Shown piece after piece: positions 55,501 to 63,155 of a stretch of DNA of 64,000 bases; position 1 is the first letter of the stretch; each line of letters starts with the position of its first letter. The DNA is from Segatella copri. GTDB taxonomy: Bacteria; Bacteroidota; Bacteroidia; Bacteroidales; Bacteroidaceae. The notes under the pieces are model-generated. The model was not told where the DNA came from, did not search any database, and saw only the letters and a list, made by a program, of their open reading frames with translations. Where the stretch lies: NCBI RefSeq assembly GCF_009495355.1, contig NZ_VZAD01000063.1:1-64000 (forward strand), written 5' to 3'. Made by a program: the position numbers and the translations under genes.

Positions 55501-55778
55501 TGCAGCCTAAGAAACTGCTCGATGTGATGCGCCACGTTTGCCGAGGCAAGAGCCAGCCGGATAAGGAGTTGTGCGCCATCATCAACCGGGAAACGGCTGA
55601 CGGCCGACAGATGAGCCATTATAGTGATATGTTGGCGAAGGCGGTTGACAGCATTATTTCTGTCAAGGAAGAGTCGGATATCGACAGCCTGTTCTCCATG
55701 GGCGAGACGAGTGCCTTGCTGGGAGATGCCAAGGGGCTGGACGACTTCGAGTTAATAACATTCTTAATTATCAGATAG
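52515..55778 (+). CDS. SNF2-like helicase with degenerate PLD-like N-terminus
   Basis: A protein of 1087 residues. About 1-170 resembles a phospholipase-D-like domain (AAASFSIYAFEVLKEEL; FLYINGE...FTTTELG), but the HxK pair that would make it an active nuclease is not visible. Walker A ADSVGLGKTFTAL lies near residues 270-280, DESHNFRN near 361, LMLSATPVNN next, and GRVDRIGSRND near 829 ends the motor. This SNF2/RapA-like motor moves along double-stranded DNA. Two bases separate it from DUF4391. I could not find a matching named defence family; DISARM DrmD is a distant comparison. Confidence 0.85.
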   Translation: MELPKVINNISERLIDDLRDKLSKGSRVSIAAASFSIYAFEVLKEELENVEELRFIFTSPTFIKDKVKKEKREFFIPKLNRERNLYGSDFEIKLRNKLEQKAIAKECADWIRRKVKFKSIASQEPMSGFLYINGEPPHTYTPFNEFTTTELGCERGNSVYSMINVMPSPIAEQYLNVFNEQWKNGDKFEDVTAKVLEYIETVYQENSPEFIYFITLYNIFSEFLDDINEDVLPNEKTGFRESVIWKKLYNFQKDAALAIINKLEKYNGCILADSVGLGKTFTALSVIKYYENRNKSVLVLCPKKLYDNWSTFKTNYKNNPLAADRLRYDILFHSDLSRDRGMSNGIDLERINWGNYDLIVIDESHNFRNGGNVDDEDDEADNLDILDDGKKKKENRYQRLMNKVIRAGIKTKVLMLSATPVNNRFNDLKNQLQLAYEGHAEQINEVLDIDRSIDDVFRSAQLAYNRWTKLQPKERTTQRLLEELNFDFFELLDAVTIARSRSHIVKYYDTKDIGKFPTRLAPISRRPKLTDLSDSISFSEIAEQLNRLNLSIYTPSLYIFDSVKEDYEINMEGSGISIDGREKGLRKLMATNLLKRLESSVNSFRLTLQRIQEYIDETLNIIDSNGRSGSVDVTEFTDDLDSADSDNDPFVGRNSKINLRDIDVIRWSRDLRSDQENLALLQMMLQDISPEHDSKLQMLIEDLKHKFEHPINPGNKKVIIFTAFADTANYLYDQLAARIKADCGLNVALITGSTDGKCTIPKFPMSFNNVLTYFSPVSKDRAALFPNATEEIDVLIATDCISEGQNLQDCDFLINYDIHWNPVRIIQRFGRVDRIGSRNDVIQLVNYWPDMELDQYIELKGRVESRMKATVLTSTGDDNLLSQNEKGDLEYRKNQLKKLQEEVIDIEDMDTGINIMDLGLNEFRLDLLAYVKENPNVEHSPFGMNAVVASSKHAKPGVIFILKNRNRNINIDRKNLLHPFYMVYLGEDGSVICDHLQPKKLLDVMRHVCRGKSQPDKELCAIINRETADGRQMSHYSDMLAKAVDSIISVKEESDIDSLFSMGETSALLGDAKGLDDFELITFLIIR

Positions 55779-55780
55779 AT

Positions 55781-56473
55781 ATGATAGATTTACATTATCC
55801 TCCAACCACGTTTGTAAGCAAGCCTGTTCCCAAGAACGCTTTCTACAGGCATCTGGAAGTGAATGCGAAGATGAAGCAGCACTTCGTAGATGATGTGGTG
55901 GCTATCAAGTGGCTTTATAAGTTGGCTCCTTCCACCCTCAATGTGGCAGATGGCAAGGAGGTTCACGAGATTGTGGTCTTTTCTGCGCAACTGAAGTCGC
56001 AGGATTGTCCGGATGATGTCTTCCTCTTCATCGATAGGAACATGCCTCGCCACGTGGTGTTTATCCTGGAATATGAGGGGCAGTATAAGCTGTTGCTCAA
56101 CTATAAGGAATGGCTGGATGCCACGGCAGGAACCTTCAGGATAGTGAAGTCTTTCGCTTCGGAATGGCTCCGTGAGGCAGATTTATCTTTGCCTATCCAG
56201 GGACTTACGATGGATGCCATCTATGAAAATATGGCAGGCGTGATTTCCGGCTATGGCACGAGCCGTAGCGAGGAAACTAAGCGCATGGTGGAGCTGGATT
56301 CCTTGATACAGAAGGGCTGGAAAGAGATTGCAGCCTTGCAGAAGCGGGTTAGAACCGAAAAGCAGTTTAACCGGCAGCTGGAACTGAACAACGAGGCTCG
56401 GGCGTTGAAGAAGAAGGTTGCTGAGTGGGAAAAAGAAATGGATGTTTTTAAAAAAGGAGAATATTATGGCTGA
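55781..56473 (+). CDS. DUF4391 protein
   Basis: A protein of 230 residues with the DUF4391 pattern (PVPKNAFYRH, VDDVVAIKWLYKLAPSTLNVADG, HVVFILEYEGQYKLLLNYKEW). The second half is mostly coiled coil (about 165-225, KRMVELDSLIQKGWKEIAALQKR onward). Known neighbours of this family are SNF2-like helicases in restriction islands; the biochemical role is unknown. It is two bases after the helicase and overlaps the nuclease gene by eight bases, so it is likely a partner of the helicase. Confidence 0.83.
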   Translation: MIDLHYPPTTFVSKPVPKNAFYRHLEVNAKMKQHFVDDVVAIKWLYKLAPSTLNVADGKEVHEIVVFSAQLKSQDCPDDVFLFIDRNMPRHVVFILEYEGQYKLLLNYKEWLDATAGTFRIVKSFASEWLREADLSLPIQGLTMDAIYENMAGVISGYGTSRSEETKRMVELDSLIQKGWKEIAALQKRVRTEKQFNRQLELNNEARALKKKVAEWEKEMDVFKKGEYYG

Positions 56474-57509
56474 TTTAAAGAATGATAGTGAAGTCCTAAA
56501 CGATATTCGCAAAATAATAGAGCAGGGGAGACATCAAGCCTATGCTGCTGCGGGACAAGCAGCTATAGCCACTTATTGGGGTATTGGCAGGCGAATAGTA
56601 GAAGAGGAACAGCATGGTGATGAACGTGCTAAATATGGTACACATTTGATTACAGAACTTGCAGCAAAGTTGATACCTATATTTGGAAACAACTATAGTA
56701 AACGCAACCTTCAGCATTATCGCAAATTCTACATTTTATTTCCTGATTATTCAAAAGTGTACGAGTTCGTACACAATTTGAATTGGACACATATTAGGCG
56801 ACTGTTGTCTGTGGTAAATCCGGAAGCACGAATGTGGTATCTAAAAAATGCCTCTGAAGAGATGTGGAGTACGACAACTCTCGATCGTAATATTTCGTCT
56901 CAATACTTCGAGCGTCGTCTGGCTGCACAACGCGCAAATCCAGATATGAAAATGACCGAAGCTGTTGCTCCTTATAATGATAGTGATCCTTTGGAATACA
57001 TAAAAAATCCAATGATTGCTGAATTTATGGGATTCAGGAAAGATACGAAGTTCGATGAATCACAGTTAGAACAGGCTTTAATAGACAACCTACAACAGTT
57101 TATTTTAGAGCTTGGAAGAGGCTTCGCTTTTGTTGACCGTCAGAAGCATATAAAGACCGAAACTGGTGACTATTATATCGACCTTGTCTTCTATAACTTC
57201 CGTATTAAACGTTTTGTTTTGTTTGAACTCAAGACACACACGCTGACTCATCAGGATGTAGGACAATTGGATATGTATGTTCGTATGTACGATGACCTTG
57301 TTAAGGGGGAAGACGATAATCCTACAATAGGTATTTTGCTTTGTGCTGAAACCGATAAAACTATAGCAAAGTATTCTGTATTGCATGAAAGTGAGCAGCT
57401 ATTTGCTGCTAAATATATGGCTTTTATGCCTACAGAAGAGGAGTTGCAATGCGAAATAGAAAAGCAAAAGCGTTTCTTTTTGTCACAACATGGAAATAAT
57501 GAAGAATAA
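56466..57509 (+). CDS. YhcG/DUF1016-type PD-(D/E)XK nuclease
   Basis: A protein of 347 residues from the ATG at 56466; the longer frame begins inside DUF4391. An N-terminal DUF1016_N part (IATYWGIGRRIVEEEQHGDERAKYG, SKRNLQHYRKFYILFP) precedes the nuclease core, with Asp in YYIDLVFYN (about 238) and the ELK of VLFELKT (about 253-255). Base composition is more AT-rich than the helicase, DUF4391 and Res genes. YhcG proteins are common accessory nucleases near restriction systems. It probably joined this operon by transfer. Confidence 0.88.
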   Translation: MADLKNDSEVLNDIRKIIEQGRHQAYAAAGQAAIATYWGIGRRIVEEEQHGDERAKYGTHLITELAAKLIPIFGNNYSKRNLQHYRKFYILFPDYSKVYEFVHNLNWTHIRRLLSVVNPEARMWYLKNASEEMWSTTTLDRNISSQYFERRLAAQRANPDMKMTEAVAPYNDSDPLEYIKNPMIAEFMGFRKDTKFDESQLEQALIDNLQQFILELGRGFAFVDRQKHIKTETGDYYIDLVFYNFRIKRFVLFELKTHTLTHQDVGQLDMYVRMYDDLVKGEDDNPTIGILLCAETDKTIAKYSVLHESEQLFAAKYMAFMPTEEELQCEIEKQKRFFLSQHGNNEE

Positions 57510-57528
57510 TTTATAAAATATAGATAAT

Positions 57529-59481
57529 ATGGATAGACCAAATAGAATGAAATTGCAGTCGGCAGATGGAGTGCAGCTGAATCTGGATGCGCTTTATCAG
57601 ATTGCGCCTTCGTGCTTTACGGAGGTAGCCGACCCTGATTCGGGGGGGGGGGTAAAACGTGTAGTTAATTTTGACGTACTTCGCCAGCTTCTTGGTGACA
57701 ACGCAGTGGAAGATGCTCCTGAGGCATACGAGTTCAACTGGGTTGGCAAGCAGGCAGCTCGTGCCGAAGTTTTGAAGCCTATTAAGAAGACGCTGCGTCC
57801 TGTAAAGGAGGATAGTGTGGATTGGGACAACACACAAAACCTTTATATTGAGGGTGATAACCTCGAAGTGCTTAAACTTCTCCAGAAGTCTTATCTGGGT
57901 AAGGTAAAGATGATTTATATTGATCCGCCTTACAATACGGGTAATGATTTTGTTTATCATGATGATTTTGCGATGTCTGCTGATGAGTATGCTGAGGCTT
58001 CGGGAGCAGTAGATGAGTTGGGCAATAAATATATCAAGAACATGGATTCGAATGGACGTTTTCATTCGGATTGGTGCTCTATGATTTATTCGAGATTGAT
58101 GGTGGCGAGAACGCTGTTGACAGAGGATGGTGTGATTTTTATCTCGATTGATGATAATGAGGTTGAGAATCTGAGAAAGATTTGCGATGAAGTTTTAGGA
58201 GAAAATAATTTTGTGACAAACATAGTATGGCAATCTACAGCTGGTTCAAATACTGGAACTGATATTGTAACTGTTACTGAAAATATATTAGTTTATACAA
58301 AAAATAGAAACGTTTTTAAATTCAACGGAAAATTGAGTGATGAGAACTCTTATACGCTTTCTGATGAATATGAGAATATACGTGGAAAATACTCCTTAGA
58401 TAAGATGGATAGGCGAAGAGTTGGTAGTCACTATTCTGAGGCTTTGAATTATCCAATTACCATGCCTGATGGTAGCTTACGTTATCCTGGAGGTTATTCT
58501 GAAAAATCAGCAGAGGGTTGGAATTATCTTTGGAGCAAGACAAAAGTCGATTGGGGATTAAAGAATGGTTTTATTGTATTTAAGCAAAATAATGGAGTTT
58601 GGAATGTATATAATAAACGTTATAGCAAGGTAGACAATGAAGGAAATGTAATAGAAAGATCCACACCTTATCGTAACTTGATAACATCAGATATTTGTAA
58701 TACTGCACAAGGTACGGCAGAGATAAGAAATCTTTTCGGAAATAGGTTCTTTGATTTTCCTAAGCCAACAAAAATAATAAACATATTGTTAAATACAGTT
58801 GTAAGAAAAGACAAAGATTCCATCATCCTCGACTTCTTCTCCGGCTCCGCCACCACCGCTCATGCTGTGATGCAGCTCAATGCCGAAGATGGAGGCAACC
58901 GTAAATTCATCATGGTTCAGCTTCCTGAAGAAACACCGGAAGATAGCGAGGCAAGAAAGGCTGGCTATAATACCATCCCAGACATCGCCAAAGAAAGAAT
59001 AAGAAGAGCCGGCAAGAAAATCAAGGAGGAATCTCCTTTGACCACTGCCGACCTCGATACCGGTTTCCGTGTCTTTCGTCTCGACGAAGGCAATTACGAA
59101 GATGTAAATCGTACACCAAAGGAATTCAAGCAAGACCAGCTCGATCTGTTCCTGAATAATATCAAGGCCGACCGAAACGACCTCGACCTGCTCTTTGGAT
59201 GCATGCTCGACTGGGGCGTTCAGCTCTCTCTGCCTATGACCCAGGAGGTGGTGGATGGCAAGACCATCTATACCGTGAACGACGGAGACCTGGTGGCCTG
59301 TTTCGCCGAGAACGTATCAGAAGACGTAGTAAAAGCCATGGCAGAAAAGATGCCTTTGCGTGTCATTTTCCGTGACAGTTGCTTTGCCCAGGATGCCGAC
59401 AAGATTAATATCTACGAGACCTTCAAGCAGAAGCTGGATTGGAGCGACCAGGAAGTAGTGAAGAATATTAGAGTGATTTAA
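57529..59481 (+). CDS. Type III DNA methyltransferase (Mod), probably phase-variable
   Basis: A beta-class N6-adenine methyltransferase of 650 residues. Catalytic motif IV DPPYNTG starts at residue 132, and AdoMet motif I LDFFSGSATTAHAV at 435, the type III order with the target-recognition segment between them. The region 58195-58815 is more AT-rich than both ends. A tract of 11 G at 57642-57652 encodes part of SGGGV (38-42). With 10 G the frame ends at TAA at once; with 12 G it ends at TAA about nine codons later. As given, the gene is ON. Confidence 0.92.
   Translation: MDRPNRMKLQSADGVQLNLDALYQIAPSCFTEVADPDSGGGVKRVVNFDVLRQLLGDNAVEDAPEAYEFNWVGKQAARAEVLKPIKKTLRPVKEDSVDWDNTQNLYIEGDNLEVLKLLQKSYLGKVKMIYIDPPYNTGNDFVYHDDFAMSADEYAEASGAVDELGNKYIKNMDSNGRFHSDWCSMIYSRLMVARTLLTEDGVIFISIDDNEVENLRKICDEVLGENNFVTNIVWQSTAGSNTGTDIVTVTENILVYTKNRNVFKFNGKLSDENSYTLSDEYENIRGKYSLDKMDRRRVGSHYSEALNYPITMPDGSLRYPGGYSEKSAEGWNYLWSKTKVDWGLKNGFIVFKQNNGVWNVYNKRYSKVDNEGNVIERSTPYRNLITSDICNTAQGTAEIRNLFGNRFFDFPKPTKIINILLNTVVRKDKDSIILDFFSGSATTAHAVMQLNAEDGGNRKFIMVQLPEETPEDSEARKAGYNTIPDIAKERIRRAGKKIKEESPLTTADLDTGFRVFRLDEGNYEDVNRTPKEFKQDQLDLFLNNIKADRNDLDLLFGCMLDWGVQLSLPMTQEVVDGKTIYTVNDGDLVACFAENVSEDVVKAMAEKMPLRVIFRDSCFAQDADKINIYETFKQKLDWSDQEVVKNIRVI
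57642..57652 (+). repeat. G11 tract in mod
   Basis: Eleven consecutive G, codons 38-42 of mod (TCG GGG GGG GGG GTA). A hotspot for slipped-strand mispairing. Confidence 0.95.
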
Positions 59482-59485
59482 GCCT

Positions 59486-62400
59486 ATGAAACTCAGATAT
59501 AAACATCAACGCTTCCAAACCGAAGCGGCGCTGGCTGTGGCTAATGCCTTTACTGGTCAGCCCAAAAGCGACGGACAGAGCGACCATATCGTGGACCAAG
59601 GAGTTAATCAAGGCCTCTTTGTGGTAAAGGGCTTTGGCAACAAGAATGTTATCCTCGCTCCGGAAGCCGTCTGCGAAAATGTAAGAGCCATACAGACAGA
59701 ACAGGGTCTGAAACCTGTAGAACAGCTGCAGCGACTGCAAGGCGTAGGTACCGCCCTCACCATCGAAATGGAAACGGGTACGGGTAAAACCTATACCTAC
59801 ATAAAGACCATGTATGAACTGAATGCCCGCTATGGCTGGACCAAGTTTGTGGTGGTGCCAAGCATCGCCATCCGAGAAGGCGTATTGAAGAGCTTTGAGA
59901 GCATGCAGGAACATTTTGCCCAGGAATACGGCAAGCGCACGCAATACTTCGTGTATAACTCCAAGCAGCTCAGTAAGATAGATGCCTTTGCCAGCGATGC
60001 CGGCATGCACGTGATGATTATCAATACCCAGGCATTCAACGCATCTATGGATGAGGAGAAGTCAACCGATAAGATGGAGAAAGGAAAATTGAAGAAAGCT
60101 GATAAGGCAGCCCGCATTATCTTCGAACGACGTGATGAGTTCGGCTCCCGCCGTCCTATCGACGTGCTGGCACAGACCCATCCTATCATGATTATCGATG
60201 AACCTCAGTCGGTATTGGGTGTGGACAAGAAAAACAAGACCCGTAAGGGTATTGCCATGTTCAAGCCGCTCTTTACCCTTCTGTATAGCGCCACCCACCG
60301 CAAGGGTGATATATATAATATGGTGTATAAGCTGGATGCCATCAATGCCTACAACCAGAAACTGGTGAAGAAGATTGAAGTGAAGGGCATCAGACAGGTA
60401 GGCAGTACCGCAACCAACGGCTACGTCTATCTGGAGGAAATCGTCATCGGCAAGGGCAATCCGCAGGCTCGCATCAGCTTCGACATCAAGACGCAGACCG
60501 GAACAAAACAGGTAAGCCGACTCGTGGATGAACGCTTCAACCTGAAGGAACTGAGTGGGGGACTTGCCGAGTATGACAACAACTTTATCGTAGAACGCAT
60601 AGACGGCAGGCTGGGAATCGTCCGCTTCCTCAACGGCTTGACTCTGCATGAAGGCGATGCCGTGGGCAGTGTGAACGAAGACTATATCCGTCGTATTCAG
60701 ATTCGTGAAACCATCCGCACCCATCTGGAGCGTGAGCGCCAGCTATATGGACAGAATATCAAGGTGCTCAGTCTCTTCTTCATCGATCATGTGGATAGCT
60801 ACAAACTCTATGAAGGCGAGGATAGCAAGGGAAAGTTTGCCAAGATGTTTGAGGAAGAATATAACCGAGTGCTTTCAGAAATGCTGCCATCATTTACGGA
60901 TGAAGCCTATCTGCGCTATCTTTCAGATCCTCGCAATGCGGCATCCAAGGTGCACAAGGGATACTTCTCCATGGATAAGAAAAGCAAGATGGTGGAATCG
61001 AAGGAAAGGCAGGGCGAGAACGAAGAGCGTGCCTTCGACCTGATTATGAAGGATAAGGAGCGTCTGCTTTCGCTCAGCGAGCCTGTCCGCTTCATCTTTT
61101 CGCATTCCGCTTTGAAGGAAGGTTGGGACAATCCTAATGTGTTCCAGATCTGCACCTTGAAGAACTCGGATAATGAGACCAAGAAACGCCAGGAAGTGGG
61201 ACGAGGAATGCGCCTTTGTGTGAATCAGAAGGGTGAACGCCAGGATGCGGATGTGTTAGGCGATCATGTCTTTGACACCAACATTCTGACCGTGATTGCC
61301 AGTGAGAGCTATGAAGATTTTGCCAAGAAGCTACAGACGGAAATGGCAGAAGCCTGTGCCGACCGACCAACCGTTATCACTCCAAACCTCTTTGAGGATA
61401 AGACTTATACGATGGAAGATGGAACCAATGGCAAGTTGGACATTAATCAGGCAAGAGCTATCTATAATGAACTCATTCGCCAAGATTATGTAAATGACGA
61501 AGGAACGTTGACGGCTCGTTACTTTGATGATAAGCGCAATGGTTCTCTCGATTTCGGCAAGTCGAATGATATGAAGGACAGCATCATTGCTATCCTCGAT
61601 ACAGTCTTCACCCGATCTATAGTGAAGCCAGAGGATGGTAGAAAGCCGAAACTGGCAAAATTCCAAAAGGATAACTTTGCCAAGAAGGAGTTTCAGGAGC
61701 TATGGAAGCGTATCAACCGCCGTACCTACTATCAGGTAAACTTCGATACTTCTGACCTTGTCAAGAAGTCTGTCAAGGCCGTTGACGACCTTTTGAAAGT
61801 TACGGAAATACGTATTGTGGTAGAAGGCGGTTCGATGGAGAATATCCATGATAAGGAATCGCTTGAAGCAGGTGTTGCCATGACTCAGGGAAATATTCGT
61901 ACCATCCATTTAACTGAGGCTGTGGGTAAGGGCGTGACATACGACCTGATCGGTCAGCTGGTAAGTGCAACAGGATTGACAAGAAAGACTATCGTGGAAA
62001 TTTTGAAAGGTATCAAACCAGCTACATTCAGTATGTTCAAGATGAATCCTGAGGAATTTATCATCAAGACTGCACGAATCATCAACGACTGCAAGGCTCT
62101 TGCTGTTATCCAGTGCATCAAGTATGAGAAGTTGAACGATGAATTCTCTACCGATATATTTACCGAGAACGCCCTCCGTGGCAAGTTGGGTGTTAATGCC
62201 ATAGAGTCTGTCAAGTCGCTCTACGACCTTGTGGTGCTTGACAGTATGGGTACAGAGAAAGACTTTGCTGAGTCGTTGGAGCATGAAGATGACGTGGTGG
62301 TTTATACCAAACTGCCTCGTGGCTTCTACATCAATACACCTATGGGTAAGTACAATCCCGACTGGGCTGTGGCTTTCCGTGAAGGCAGCGTAAAGCACGT

Positions 62401-62572
62401 CTATTTCATTGCTGAAACAAAGGGAACGGATGATTTGCCTTCCGATCTGCGTGGCACGGAGAACAGTAAGATAGAGTGTGCCCGTAAGCATTTTGAGGCT
62501 ATCAGCGAAAAGGATGTTATTTTTGATGTGGTCAAGAATTACCAGAAATTGTATGATGTAGTAACAAAATAA
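59486..62572 (+). CDS. Type III restriction endonuclease (Res)
   Basis: A protein of 1028 residues, four bases after mod. Walker A METGTGKTYTYIK lies at residues 95-107, DEPQS near 238 is motif II, and LKEGWDNPNVFQICTLK and RQEVGRGMRL close the superfamily 2 motor. The C-terminal PD-(D/E)XK nuclease has NPDWAV (about 957) and AETKG (about 976). Motor and nuclease look intact, so with Mod it should form a working type III enzyme, which cuts DNA carrying two inversely placed unmodified sites. Confidence 0.93.
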   Translation: MKLRYKHQRFQTEAALAVANAFTGQPKSDGQSDHIVDQGVNQGLFVVKGFGNKNVILAPEAVCENVRAIQTEQGLKPVEQLQRLQGVGTALTIEMETGTGKTYTYIKTMYELNARYGWTKFVVVPSIAIREGVLKSFESMQEHFAQEYGKRTQYFVYNSKQLSKIDAFASDAGMHVMIINTQAFNASMDEEKSTDKMEKGKLKKADKAARIIFERRDEFGSRRPIDVLAQTHPIMIIDEPQSVLGVDKKNKTRKGIAMFKPLFTLLYSATHRKGDIYNMVYKLDAINAYNQKLVKKIEVKGIRQVGSTATNGYVYLEEIVIGKGNPQARISFDIKTQTGTKQVSRLVDERFNLKELSGGLAEYDNNFIVERIDGRLGIVRFLNGLTLHEGDAVGSVNEDYIRRIQIRETIRTHLERERQLYGQNIKVLSLFFIDHVDSYKLYEGEDSKGKFAKMFEEEYNRVLSEMLPSFTDEAYLRYLSDPRNAASKVHKGYFSMDKKSKMVESKERQGENEERAFDLIMKDKERLLSLSEPVRFIFSHSALKEGWDNPNVFQICTLKNSDNETKKRQEVGRGMRLCVNQKGERQDADVLGDHVFDTNILTVIASESYEDFAKKLQTEMAEACADRPTVITPNLFEDKTYTMEDGTNGKLDINQARAIYNELIRQDYVNDEGTLTARYFDDKRNGSLDFGKSNDMKDSIIAILDTVFTRSIVKPEDGRKPKLAKFQKDNFAKKEFQELWKRINRRTYYQVNFDTSDLVKKSVKAVDDLLKVTEIRIVVEGGSMENIHDKESLEAGVAMTQGNIRTIHLTEAVGKGVTYDLIGQLVSATGLTRKTIVEILKGIKPATFSMFKMNPEEFIIKTARIINDCKALAVIQCIKYEKLNDEFSTDIFTENALRGKLGVNAIESVKSLYDLVVLDSMGTEKDFAESLEHEDDVVVYTKLPRGFYINTPMGKYNPDWAVAFREGSVKHVYFIAETKGTDDLPSDLRGTENSKIECARKHFEAISEKDVIFDVVKNYQKLYDVVTK

Positions 62573-62597
62573 TTGCAATAATACAATCTATCTATAC

Positions 62598-62632
62598 AAA
62601 TCAGGCCGCTCCATAAGGAATGAGCCTGATTT
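62598..62632 (+). terminator. Terminator after res
   Basis: AAATCAGGC (62598-62606) pairs with GCCTGATTT (62624-62632), followed by TGTATTGT. The right arm is inside the right direct repeat. Confidence 0.75.
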
Positions 62633-62650
62633 TGTATTGTGGTCATTTCT
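62616..62650 (+). repeat. Right 35-base direct repeat flanking the defence island
   Basis: Matches 52302-52336 at 34 of 35 positions. It ends five bases before the umuD stop codon on the other strand. Confidence 0.9.
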
Positions 62651-62655
62651 TTATG

Positions 62656-63102
62656 TTATTCGGCTATGCGATGAATGACATAGGTGACGACGCCCCATAT
62701 CATGAAGCGGTTGGTCTCGTCGACACGGATGGGAGAGTAGGCCTTGTTCCAGGGAATGAGCCAGCCGAAGGTTCCGCTTTCGTCGATCTTGAATTGCTTG
62801 ATGGTAAACTCGCCATCTACGAAGGCTATGACGAAGTTGCCGTTGGATGGTTCTATCTGGCGGTCTACGATGGCAAGGTCGCCGTCAAGGATGCCGGCTC
62901 CTGTCATGCTGTCGCCTGATATGCGGACATAAAAGGTTGCCTCACGATGACGTATGAGTACTTCGTTGAGGTCTATTTCTCCTTCCATATAGTCTTGGGC
63001 AGGTGAAGGAAAGCCTGCTTTCACACTTTGTCCTGCAAGGGGAATCGGCAGTCTTTCTCCGATTCCGGCTGCATGAATGGTTAGTTTTATCTTGTCTTCC
63101 AT
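62656..63102 (-). CDS. umuD: UmuD-like S24 peptidase
   Basis: A protein of 148 residues from the ATG at 63102; the open frame upstream belongs to nothing else recognisable. It has the S24 catalytic Ser in SGDSMTGAGI and the Lys in FTIKQFKID, with the cleavage region at SPAQDYMEGE. After RecA-stimulated self-cleavage UmuD activates the translesion polymerase. It lies 53 bases downstream of umuC and converges on res. Confidence 0.93.
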   Translation of the reverse strand: MEDKIKLTIHAAGIGERLPIPLAGQSVKAGFPSPAQDYMEGEIDLNEVLIRHREATFYVRISGDSMTGAGILDGDLAIVDRQIEPSNGNFVIAFVDGEFTIKQFKIDESGTFGWLIPWNKAYSPIRVDETNRFMIWGVVTYVIHRIAE

Positions 63103-63155
63103 ATTTTTATTCAAGTTTCGCAAGCTTTTTCCCACACGCCCTGAAATTAACTTCT

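Noticed and set aside
62620-62919. Plus-strand frame starting inside the right direct repeat
   Set aside because: It overlaps umuD on the opposite strand, and its opening is only the translated repeat that also appears at the left copy.
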